Source: Climacteris rufus (Eukaryota > Chordata > Aves > Passeriformes > Climacteridae). From it: a DNA stretch of 64,000 nt. The position numbers and the translations under genes are program-made. The DNA is taken from the NCBI GenBank assembly GCA_013398175.1, contig VZRZ01004146.1, positions 43,173 to 107,172 on the forward strand, written 5' to 3'. Positions 37,091 through 48,000 of the stretch are shown here, in pieces (within the stretch, counting starts at the first letter, position 1; each line of letters begins with the position of its first letter). Below the pieces are notes generated by a model. It was not told the DNA's origin. It saw only the letters and a program-made list of their open reading frames with translations, and ran no database searches.

Positions 37091-38148
37091 CCTTACACCT
37101 GGGCATTCTTTTGAGTGTCACTTTTTTTTGGTGGTGGGTTACTGATGGGGATGTGTCTCAGTTGTAAGGGTCTTTTCCTGTTCCTTAGACAATCTGGTTT
37201 GGGATGGGAAAAATGGAGAAGAAACTCCGAAATGCATGTGGGTGGGATACAGATAGCCATAGGGATGATGGTTTTTCCTTGTGTCCCCTGCTCCATTGCC
37301 ATGTCTATGATGGATTTTAAGCTCCTGGTTTTTCAGGACTTAACAACTTTAGATTATGTTGTTGGTGCTGATGCTATTGGAGTGGCACTGTCCTCCTGGA
37401 AGGCCCTGAGGAATTGGGGGAGTGTTTATTTACATTGTGTAAGGGTAAAATCCTTTTTGCTAAACACATGGAAAAGAATGGGCCTCCTGGGGAAAAAAAA
37501 CCGGAAAAAAAAAACCCAAATAAAGAAGCTGAAATTTCTCTACTGAAAACTGCCATAAAATCTGGGTTCTCTGTTTTGTTCCTGGGTCCTGTCTGCCAGA
37601 GCCTGGGATAGATTTTATTTCTGAATTAAGCAAGTTTTAGAGGACAGATTGCAGTGATAAGAGACTAGGCTGTTCTGCATTCAGATGTTTCTTACAGCTC
37701 CAGCTGGATTTCTGGTTTTTTTCTCAGCAGAGAAAAACACACAGGTCTCATTAACTTGCATTAGAGCTAATCCCATCTCAGCTGTTCTTACGTTTGCATT
37801 TCAGTTTGTGTACTTTCAACCTTTCATTCTTCAGTTGTCACTAATGAATTTGTTTTCTAAAACACCCTCTTTTTTTTTTTTCTTGACAATGTTTTTGTGG
37901 AGTGAATCCCAGCTGGCAAAATCTGGCTGAGGTTTCGGCTGGAGTGTGGGGAGCAGTCAGGGAATAGAGAATTGGATGGTGGGATGGTTCTAACCTTGCA
38001 TGGGCTGTAAGTTGACATGGAGCCTCTTACCATTTTGAGGCTAAAATAGTTTAGGAAGCAAGTCTGTGTCCATTATTTTATCTTCAGGATTTTTGTCTCC
38101 AGGAGTTTTTTGTGGGCATTGTGCAAATCTGTCTCACAGGTGATCTGA

Positions 38149-38263
38149 TTTTCAGAGGTGATCTTGGAGGATGAGCCGTGCATTCATGTGCTTTTGAGAG
38201 GCGATGCTCAAGAGTAGTGAAGGATGATGAGGTAAGAGTAATATAAGTAAATACACAGAAATC
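38149..38263 (+). repeat. Diverged repeat copy A
   Basis: Two segments of this block recur at 39927-39998: ttttcagaggtga at the start, followed by a near-identical dozen bases, and a second segment around gatgaggtaagagtaat. The other copy lacks about 45 internal bases. The family is not recognised. Confidence 0.5.
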
Positions 38264-39926
38264 TGTCACAGGGAGGAGCAGACCCAGCCCCAAGGGATCA
38301 TGATAATGGTTTCCAGGTTGCCCAAGTGTTTTACCGATGTTTTGAAGCTCAGGTAGATGCCCTCCTGTGATACTCTGCTCGGTGTAGCCTGTGTCTGATG
38401 TCACAGTGGGTGAGGAGGCACATTTCTGAGCAGTGACCATGCTGTGGTAGCCTTTTTTCTCCTTTAATTCCCAGTGTTTCTTCTCACTGCCCAAATTCAG
38501 GCTCCTTCACCTCTCATGGTGCTCTCTGGAGAAACAGGAGGCTGGCAGGGGGCAATGGGGAGGGCTTGGACAGACCTGAGCCAGGTTCTCTATCACTTCT
38601 GGGGAGGACAAGATGTTGTTAGTAGTTAAAACGTGCTGGGAACGACTGCTTGGTGGAGACAGTTTCTAGTGTGTTTGCACACATCTGAGGAAGGAGGACA
38701 TACAGGTGTTGCACTGATCTGACAGTGTCCTGTGCTCCCCATCTACAGCCACGACGTGTTGGACCACATTCTGGTTAGTTAATTTTTCTAGTTGGCTGCT
38801 GGCCTTATGCCCCCGGTGTGCCCCCATTCCAGAAACATCAGGAATGTCGTAAAAATTATCCCAAGGAGGCTGCGGATGGGGACACAGAGGGGAATGCATT
38901 TGGAAGGCAAGGCCTTCTTCCTTCATCCCTGTCTGTCTCACCGCTCGCTGCTCTGGGCAGGGCACAGGCGAGGCAAGGCCAGACATGACAGCAGTTCCTT
39001 GCTGTGCCAGTGCTGCTGCGCTGCCCTGCCCTGCCCTTCTTGCTCACTGCCAGCGTGATCCCTGCCTGCCTCTGCCCATCCTGGTGGAGCTGCTGCCTGA
39101 GTGATCTCTGCTCCAGCTGGCTCTGGCTGTTGTGAGGACTTTTTCCCAGGGCACCCAACTGGCAAAGAAGAGACTGAAGTCCGGGTTCTATTGCTGCACC
39201 GGTGTTTGGTGATAGCAGCACCCTGATTTTCCACACTGTGAGGAGATCCCAGAGGATTTCTTCCTGGAGGACATTGCAGATCAGATTGTCCCTTGCAGAC
39301 TTGGGGATGAGAGGGTTGACCTGGGCTCCAAGGACACTCACAGCATCATGCTGTTCATCTGGCATGAGTCAGCAAAAAATGGGTTTTCTCCCTTGGTTAC
39401 ATCAACTAAACTACTGCTTCAGAATTTTTACACATCCATCACTTTTCACCAGCAACCATGAGCAAAATTTAGATTATTATATTGTCTCAGACTGGTTTTG
39501 GAGTGGCTAATTCTGCCACAGCCCCAATCTCAAGCACTGGTGAATTTGTGAGCCACAGTGATCTTCCTGCAGTAGCAGATTTTTTGGCTCTGTTCTGAAT
39601 GAACATAGAACATCTTCAGAAGGACCTTTCTCGTGTTGCATGTAAAAAGACACAGGTTGTCCAGTGAAGAAAAGCTGTTTCATTGCAGTGTCTGATGAGC
39701 TCAACTATTCTTTATGCTTCCTTTTGCTTATGTATCTGCTTACTTTAAAAGGTAAAACATCTCTTAATCATGTCAGTATGAGACCTCTTCTAAAGGGTGC
39801 TGCTGTAGCGATGGGTTGCAATGGGACATTTGCTCTGTGGAGGGCAGCTGTTTGTTTTTTAGGTTGGGTGTGTTTAAAAAATCAGGGCCCCAGGAAATAC
39901 ATTTTTGGTAGTCTCATGCTATGTGG

Positions 39927-39998
39927 TTTTCAGAGGTGACCTTGGAGGATGGTGGCGGAAGATGAGGTGAGAGTAATGTAAGTCAGTAAGCAGAGATG
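39927..39998 (+). repeat. Diverged repeat copy B
   Basis: Second copy of the block at 38149-38263, in the same orientation and 1.8 kb downstream, shorter by an internal deletion. It could be a local duplication or two insertions of an uncatalogued repeat. Confidence 0.5.
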
Positions 39999-41849
39999 AC
40001 TGAGGAGTGAGCTGTCAAGGCCTTGTTTGCACAAGTTGAGTTAGAGGTGAGGTGGCAATGGTGAGCTAGAAGGGATGACATGGAAGAGACAGACAAGGGA
40101 AAGGCTTCCTGATGGGGAGGGCTGGTTTTCTGAGAGAGGTCAGCCAAGGATGTGGTCTGGGTGAGGTCTAAGGGAACTGCTGTACAGCCCACACTGCTGG
40201 AGATGAGCTTCCCAAGCAGAGGGGTGTCAGTGGGTAGGAAGGATACAGCAGAGATGTTTTGGGCAAGTGATATACTAAGGAGCAGAAGGGACTGTGTTTC
40301 CTTAGAGGAATAAGTGGATCCTAAGAACTGCCAAATTGGTACTAACACTATAAATAATTTTATCTCACTTAAAAGTTAATGAAAATCAGATAAAACAACC
40401 TAAGGTGCCAAAATCCACCATGCCACCATCGCATTCGGGGAGCTGGTTTCCTTGTTGTGAGCTGTATTAAGATCCAGCAAGTGAATTGAAAAGGAAACCT
40501 CCTGTTTATAAAAGTGAGTTGACTCAGTCAGCAGAGACAGGTATGGTTGGCAAAGGGAGGTGCAGAGATGTGAGTTTGAGCTGGCTGCGCCCATGAGATC
40601 ACCAGGAGCCCCAGAGGAAAGCCCTCTGAGTCAGCTCCAGGTGTCTGGAGTGTCTGGAGGCTGCTGGGCAGCGTAAAAAGCTCAGATGAGGAGCTTGGTG
40701 TTAATCACCCTGCTCTGTCAGGCCTGAAGCAAGCAGCATGTCAGCGCCTTGAGTTGAGTTTGAATCCCTAATGCAGAAGGGGACCTAAAGGCAACTTCTG
40801 TCTTTGGGGACAAACTTGTTAGGTGTTTTCCTTCCATCTAAAGATGCTCCTGGACCACTCGCAGTCACTTGCGACAGTAAGAGTCCCAGGGCAGTAAGAA
40901 GGGGAGCTGCTGTGATGCAGCACGAGGGCCCATCCTCCGCTGTGATCTTCTGGTGGGCTGCTTTCCCAGGGCAGGTGGATGTGCCAGGATCCCGCTTGTC
41001 CTGACGTATGCAGGATGTGGAGGACCCCTGCCTCCAGATTTCTCTCTTCCCCAGTAGAAGTGATCATGTCCTCCTGCAAGGCAAAGGCAAGGAGCAAGAT
41101 GGAACTGGCCTTCATGCCTTGTGTGGCTTGTTGGCTACCCTTTAGAACAAAGTGCTAATGGACCTGGGGCTGTGGAGCCTGGCATCTTCCTCCCAGCTCT
41201 GTCAGTGGCCTCAGACAAACCTTTTACCCCTCCTTGTCCTCACTCCTCATCCTTTTTCTAGCATAAAAATGATGTAGTAAGTGAGGCCAAGGACCCATCT
41301 AACCTCATTTTCCATTGCGGGAGCAAAAGCAGACACATGTGTGTGACGATTCCCTCCTCCACCTCATTTCTAGGTCTGGGGATTTCCTGAACTTGATGCT
41401 TATCTGATAAATCCCAATCGATCTGCTTTCTGAGCACATATCCAAGCTGACTTTGGGTCTTTTTGCATCCTCAGTTCCTGCTAGTCACCTGAAATGAGCC
41501 CTGCTCTTACAGGATGGCTGGCTGGACCTGGCCTGCAAGCAGGCAGCCCCCATCCACCCTCCCCAGGCTTCCTGTGAGCTCATCCTGTTTCATTTTGTTC
41601 CCTGCAAGCCACCGGCGTGCCCGGACAGCCCGGCTCTCCCCAGCCGGCACTGTTGCCGTGCCCGTGGAGGCAGCGGCAGACGGTGGGATGGAGCTGGGCG
41701 AGCGGAGCGGGCAGGAGGGGTGTCTTCAGGAGCTGCAGCTATAGTTTATTTCCCTAGGAGGGTGCAGGCAGGAGATCCTTGGGGTGCTGTGCGCTGTCAG
41801 TGTCTCTCTCTCGATGGGGCAGGCGCCTGTTTGCGCTCCCTGGGCTGGG

Positions 41850-42003
41850 CTCTTGCTGTGAGTCAGCCCACGGCACACGGGCTCTTCCTGTTGGGAGTGA
41901 CTCAGGTGGAGCCGCTGATAAAAAACGCACGAACAAAAAAGTCACCAGGCAACCGGTCTGGAGCACCGCCGGAACGGGCGCCTTGTGCTCCCTGGCGCAA
42001 GAA
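41850..42003 (+). promoter_or_regulatory. LAMC2: LAMC2 promoter and 5'UTR with paired AP-1 sites
   Basis: Just upstream of the LAMC2 start codon lie two perfect AP-1 heptamers, TGAGTCA at 41859-41865 and TGACTCA at 41898-41904. A TATA-like TGATAAAAAA follows at 41916-41925, which would put the start site near 41945. Human LAMC2 is known to depend on AP-1 elements in its proximal promoter. The surrounding 41610-42240 is GC- and CpG-rich. The start site itself is inferred. Confidence 0.65.
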
Positions 42004-42085
42004 ATGGCCGGGTGCTGGCTCCTGCCCCTCGCCTGCCTCGGCGCCTCTCTCCTGCCCGCAGCCCTCAGCGCCCGCAGTGGAGAAG
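42004..42085 (+). CDS. LAMC2: LAMC2 exon 1: signal peptide
   Basis: The ATG opens MAGCWLLPLACLGASLLPA, a classic signal peptide, followed by ALSARSGEG. The exon ends with one base of a Val codon (donor G|gtgagc), so that exon 2 continues V-CDCNG exactly as in mammalian gamma-2. The in-frame sequence upstream has no other plausible start. Confidence 0.92.
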
Positions 42086-45000
42086 GTGAGCTTTCGGGAA
42101 GGTAGGCTGTTCCTGCTCTGATCCCGCGGGAACATTGGCTCACAGCTCTCTCCCAGTGCTGGAGAGTGCCGTAAGCCGGGAGCTGGCCGGGTGCGCAGCA
42201 CCGTGCTGGAGCGCTCTTCCCCTCCCGCCTTCGGGGTTGACATTGGATCTGTAGATGCTTCATAGTTTTCCTCCAAGGTTAAATATCCCATAGGCAGTTA
42301 GTCTTTGTTTTTTCACTAGCATCCCCTTTCAATAACATATACGTGCAATTACCTTACTGCACATATAGAGCCTTGTGCCCGAGTTGGAATGTGGGTGTCA
42401 GCACGAGCATTGCCCAGGCAGCACTGGGCTCATCACTTGTGCTTGCCCATCACTGCTGGAACCAAAACCTTCCCCAAGCCTGAGGAAGAGCTGGAAGCAT
42501 CTAGGATCCAGTTTGCTGTAATAGTGTGGTGGTGTTTGGATTTTGTATGAGTCTGTGGGGCTCACAAGGTGCCACAGCCCTGCCACATCCCATGGGAGAC
42601 GAGCCTCTTGCGGTCCATAGGCATGGTGAGTTTTAAAAATACAGCAGATCCTCTTGCATGCACAAATCTCACATAGCAGAGAGTGTCATGCAGGGAGGTT
42701 TATAGATGTTCAGCCCAATGGTAATTCAACTGTCAGAGTTTCAGTTTCATTGGCCTGTAGTCCCGAGGTGCATATGTTTGGCCAAAATCAGACTTTTGCA
42801 CGTATTTTGTAAATACTGAGTGATTTAAATTTTTTTTGGTCTGCAGTACTGGTATTCTGAAATACACTACTGGGCTCAAAGTTGAGTTTTATCAGTTTAA
42901 AGTGTGGTGCAACAGGGGAAGTAAGTGCTGAATAAGTGTTTTGGTTTGGTTTTTTCTCCAAAGAAAAATAAAAATCTGCTTTATATGCTTTGCTTTACAC
43001 GTTACTTGGGTTAATTATTACATTAGCCTTAATTACATGCAAGTTTTAAAATACTGATACAGATTCTTCCCCTCCTTCCCGGCAGTGTGTGGCAAACTGC
43101 TGCATTTCCAGGGACTCTTGATCTCATTTCTGTGTGTGTAAAAGCAACTGTCAATACTGGCCATGTTTCTATGCTGCAGCAGACTTTGAGTGGGTTTGGT
43201 GGTGTAACTTAGTCTGCTGATGGAGCCCCAGAAGCCCCAGGCAGGTCTTCCTGCAATGAGAAAGCTGTGAAGTTGGGCAATGGAGGATGCCCAGACTCTG
43301 GGGCAGCAGGTGGGACGGTCTCCTGGGTCACTGTCCTAAGAGCACAGAGCAGGGAATGGCTTGTGTTGGCATGGAGGCTTCATTGCATGCAAAGCTCTAT
43401 TGTTCTCCTGATGGAAGGAGGGGTCTTTGCAGGTCAGCTCATATGTACAGGGCTGTCGGATCCTCACAGATCCAGGGCCACCCTCATTTTCTGTTTTTGT
43501 GAATTTAAGAAAATTTAAGAGGCCTGAAGCTGCCTGTCTACTTCTCCAAGCCTTTCTGATGTGAGAATTCATCTCAGCACAGCCATCAAGCATTTTTTGT
43601 GCTTTATTCTGCGGGTGGGAGATGGGAGAATGACATCCTGCTGGATGTGTGCCATGGATGTCCTGCATCCTGACATAGCACTGAAGAAACTTAGCTGCAA
43701 AGCTTCTCCTCAATGGAATCTAGTCTTTTCCATGGATGATCTCAGAGCAGAGCCTCAGGGCACCTGGATATAGAGGTGATCTTGTTCTCAGTTTGTCTTC
43801 ATCCCCCAGCAGCTCGTGCATGATCCATCTTGTTACCAACTCCAGTGACTTGCTCTTGGTAAGGATTAGCCTGCCTGAGCTCTCAGGAGAAGCTTCTCCA
43901 GGAGAAGACACATCAGTGTGATGGTGCCACTAACCTGCCACAGCATCTTAAGTGGCTTTGGATCAGCAAGACAGGAATTTGTTCCAGGACTGGAGAGCTG
44001 GTTCCTAATGCATTGCAGCGGTAGAGCAACACCTGAAAGAAGGTTTTCATTCCCTGGGGGAGTGGTGCTCATGCCTGTAAAATAGCAACCCAGTAAATCC
44101 TCTGAATTACGTATACATAGGGTGATGTGTGGGTGGAGTTCAACTCAAAATCCTTATGGATCCCTTCCAACTTCAGGTCTAACTGGAGTGTGGAGGGATG
44201 GGGAGTGGGGTCAACCCAAGGGGTTTTTTTCTGCTGTGAAGGTGAGCACAAATACTTGCAGAAAGTCTCACACTGCTGCTCTCTTTGGGTCTTTCGTGTT
44301 GGGTCTTTTGTCTTTTGTCTCTGCCCTTTGGTCACTGGTGATGACTTCTGGGGCTGGAGTTGCTTTCCCAAACCCTAGAGGCAGAAATTCTGTGCCACCC
44401 ACAGGTCCTCCCCCAGCAGGCTGGAGTGGCAGAAGCTCTCCTGAGCTTGATCTCGGTCTCCAGGCAGCCAGACTGTGAGGGAAGAGCCATGTTTGCTGGA
44501 GCTGGAAAAACCTCCCTGTTTGCTGGCGCATGAGGTCATCTCGCCTCTTGGCAGAGGCTGTGCTGAGTGCCTCCCTATGGAATGTGGGTGACGATGGGCG
44601 TGTGGGAGGGCGGCACACAGGTGTGAGCACTGAGAGCAAGAGGCTTTGCCTGGTCCCAGGAATCACAGAAGTCGAGGACAGGGATGTTGTATCCTGGGGC
44701 TGAGCTGTGCCAGAAGAGTGCTGGGAAGGAGGAGCCTCTGTGTGTACGAGTAGAAGACACTGTCTGCATCCATGCAGCAGGTTTCTGCACGTTTTTGGAT
44801 TGCCTCCACCACCTCTGCTCTCAGAGGTAACCTGAGCAGGGGTTGGGCAGCTGAGGATGGCCTTTCCTGTCCCAAGGAGGCCAGCAGTGAGCAGAGCTCC
44901 TCAGAGGAAGGTGGAGGCTCCTACGTCAGCATCTTGGGGTGGTTTGGAGCAGTTTCTCAGCAGGCTTTGCACCCCTGAGGACCCAGCTTTTTCCCTTGGG

Positions 45001-48000
45001 ATATTTCTTTCTGCTGCCTATCTTTGCCAACCATTCTCTCAGCTGTGCCTGCTCTCCTCAGTGGTCCTGAGGCTTAAATGCTCCAGTACTGGCCACTGGA
45101 GGATTGCCAAGTAGGTGAGAGGTGGCTTCAAGAGAACAGCTGGACAAGGCAGTGGAGTGCTGGAGCAGGCACATGTGGTGAGATGCCTGAGTCCGCTCTC
45201 CAGGAGTATTGTCTGTCCCGGCTGTAGAGAGATGCAGAGTCTCATGCCTGTTCTTCCTTCCATCCCTCATGCAGCAGTGTGGGCAGCTGCAGCTTTTCTT
45301 CACGCTGAGGGAGGGTGGGATGAGGTGACCTGTCCAATACCACCCAAACTTTTTTTGTTAATCTCCCTCTTGGCTGGCACACTTCCACCAAGCATCTTGA
45401 ATCACAGACTACTCCTCGTCACCCCTGCATTGCAGACCTGGGTGGGGGGACCTGGTGGAAGTTCATTGAGATTTTCCTTCTGAACTCACTGCTGCTCAGA
45501 GGCTGGGTGAAACAAGGCATAACCTCAGGGATATTTTCCTTTTTTCCAAAGTCTCCAGTAAGATTGCCCATGCTTTTCTCAGGACAAGAGTGGGGTTTTT
45601 TTAAACCATCTCTACTTATTCAATGTCCTTGTTGTGTTGCAAGTCCTGTGAAATGATGGAGAACAGCCCTGGCCGTGCTGTTGTGTGGAGCATGGCTGCT
45701 TGTCTTGGGTTTGTCCATCTTGAGCACTGAAATGTCATCATCCCCAGCACAGGGATGCAGAGCGTGATGTGGGCACTGGTGGCACAGGAGTGGCTGATGG
45801 ATACAGACATGGGGACAAGTGCAGAGACATGGAGAAGGGGCTCATTGTTGGCAGAGTGGGAAGGGGAGGTTTGCACCACCTGCATTTGTTCTTTGGCCCT
45901 CAGGGTGGGATTGCAGCTGATGCCTTCATCTCTAGGCATCATCTGAGATGTCTCTCTGCTCTCCTCTACCCAGTCTGTGACTGCAACGGGATGTCCAGGC
46001 AGTGCATCTTCGACTGGCAGCTCCTGCGGGAGACGGGGAATGGGTACCGCTGCCTCGGCTGCTTGGGCAACACGGAGGGTGCCCACTGTGAGCGTTGCAA
46101 GAAGGGCTTCTTCCGACGGCGGGGGGAGCAGTGCTGCCTGCCCTGCCACTGCCACCCCTGGGGTAGGTGCACAGCTGCTGGGGGAGGAAGGTGGGCTTAA
46201 GGCACCTGCTGGGCACCTGGGCAAGGCTCTGGGTCCCTACATATCAGACCAGAGGTTTCAAGACCCACTTGCCCACTGAAATAATCACAAACTCACAGAA
46301 TGATTTGTGTCAGAAGGGTCCTTCTGAGGTCACCAGTCCCACTATCCCAGGGTACTCCAAACCCTGTCCAGCCTGGCCTTGAACACTTCCAGGGATAGGG
46401 CAACCACAGATTCTCTGGGCCACTTGGGCCAGGGTCTCACCACCCTCATAGTGAAGAATTTCTTCTGAATATCCAACCTAAACCTCCTCTCTTTTAGTTT
46501 AAAACCTTTGCCCTTGTTCTGTCACTACAGACCCTGGTAAAAAGTCTTTCTCTCCATCCCTGAATACTTTGCACCATTTCCCCTCCCAAGTCAAAACACT
46601 GAGAACTTGGGAATATTCCTTTCACCTTTCCAATTCAATTAAAAGCCTTTGTGAAGCCTGTTGAAAGGATTAAGGTCTCCCTGGAGCCTTCTCCAGGCTG
46701 GACACCCCCAGTTCTCCCAGTCTGGCTCCAGAGCAGAGGGGCTTCAACCCTTGGGGCATCTCTGTGGCCTCCTCTGAACTTGCTCCAGCAGCTCGGTGAC
46801 TTCCTGTGCTGGAACCCCAGAGCTGGAGGCAGCACTGCAGGTGGGGTCTCACCTGAGCAGGGCAGAGGGGTTGAATTGTCCCCTGCCCTGCTGCCCACAC
46901 TGTAGTTTCTGGCTGCCAGTGTATGTCCATCTTTTCACCAACCAACATCCCAAGTCCTTCTTGGCAGAACTCAACATCCACCCATCCATCAGCCTGCACT
47001 GATGTTGGGTATTGCCCTGTTGCAAATGCAGGACCCTGTGCTTGACATTATTAAACTTCATGAAGTTACACTCCCCCAGCCTGTCAAGGTCCCACTGAAT
47101 GACATCCCTTCCCTCCAACATCCCCATCTGTTGACGAGACAGACCCTGCTGCGCTCTGCTGAGTTTGGTGCTTGGCCATGGACCTGCTGCCTACCTGGAA
47201 ATGCTGTGGGAAGCTGCTGGCCCCTCCCAGCTGTCATCCTTATCTCAAGGACAGCGACCAGACCCCAGCACAGGGAGCAGCGGTGGCTTCCAATGACTTT
47301 TTGAGTCAGGCTGATGCTTCCTGGGTGTTTGGCAGGCTCCACAAAGGCTTTTAATTGCATTCTAAGAGCAAAAGGATAACTCTATAGTACACCGTACTAT
47401 ATCTCACAAGGGGAGGTGGTGCAAAGTGTCACAAGGCTTGGAGAGGGACAGAGGAGGCTTCAGCCTCTCCAGTTCCTCCAGCACCTTTTTGAAGGCTGCA
47501 GAGCTATGGGATGGGATTTCTAGCTCTGGATGTTCTGTGGTGGTTACACAGTAGATGTGATGGCATCTTCATCCTTGTTGGGTTTTGGCTTGCTCTGAAA
47601 GTAGGTTGCTTGTACACCTGGCACTGAGGTGCTGTAGGTCCTTAAATGCCTGTTGGTCTCTGTTGATGCAGAAGGACCACTAGGAGCACCCCCTGTGCAT
47701 GAAAAACTGGAGGCAAGAAGACAGGCTTTAAGGTGGTGGGAGGGCAGGTATCCCCTTGGCTCCCCTGGTGCTGCCAGGGATGGCCCAGCAACAGGACAGC
47801 TGCCTGTAGCTCAGAAATCAAAGATCCTGAAGGTCCTGCCATGGCCCTCAGCCCCACAGGATCCTTGTAGAGGCACCAAAATCAAGTTCTACTGATGTCT
47901 GACAGCAGAGGGTCTGGCAAAGAAGAAAAATTCTCTGCTTGGTTTGCATGCCCTGGAGTCTGACTTGTGACCTGAGTCTGTCAATGACCTTTATGGTAAG

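Larger units (their letters stand above)
37091..41850. other. LAMC1-LAMC2 intergenic region
   Basis: No gene is recognised in these 4.8 kb. Contents: an A-rich patch at 37490-37524; a diverged repeated block (38149-38263 and 39927-39998); AP-1-type heptamers at 39365-39371, 40520-40526 and 40627-40633; and increasing GC and CpG content from about 41600 towards the LAMC2 promoter. The region 41190-41290 vaguely resembles an old MIR-type SINE, but I do not trust that call. Confidence 0.7.

Noticed and set aside
41190..41290. MIR-like SINE resemblance
   Set aside because: Only loose similarity to a tcagtttcctcatctgtaaa-type core; too diverged to call by eye.
45616..46224. 202-codon antisense open frame over LAMC2 exon 2
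   Set aside because: Shadow of a Cys- and GC-rich LE exon; its composition mirrors the sense coding strand.
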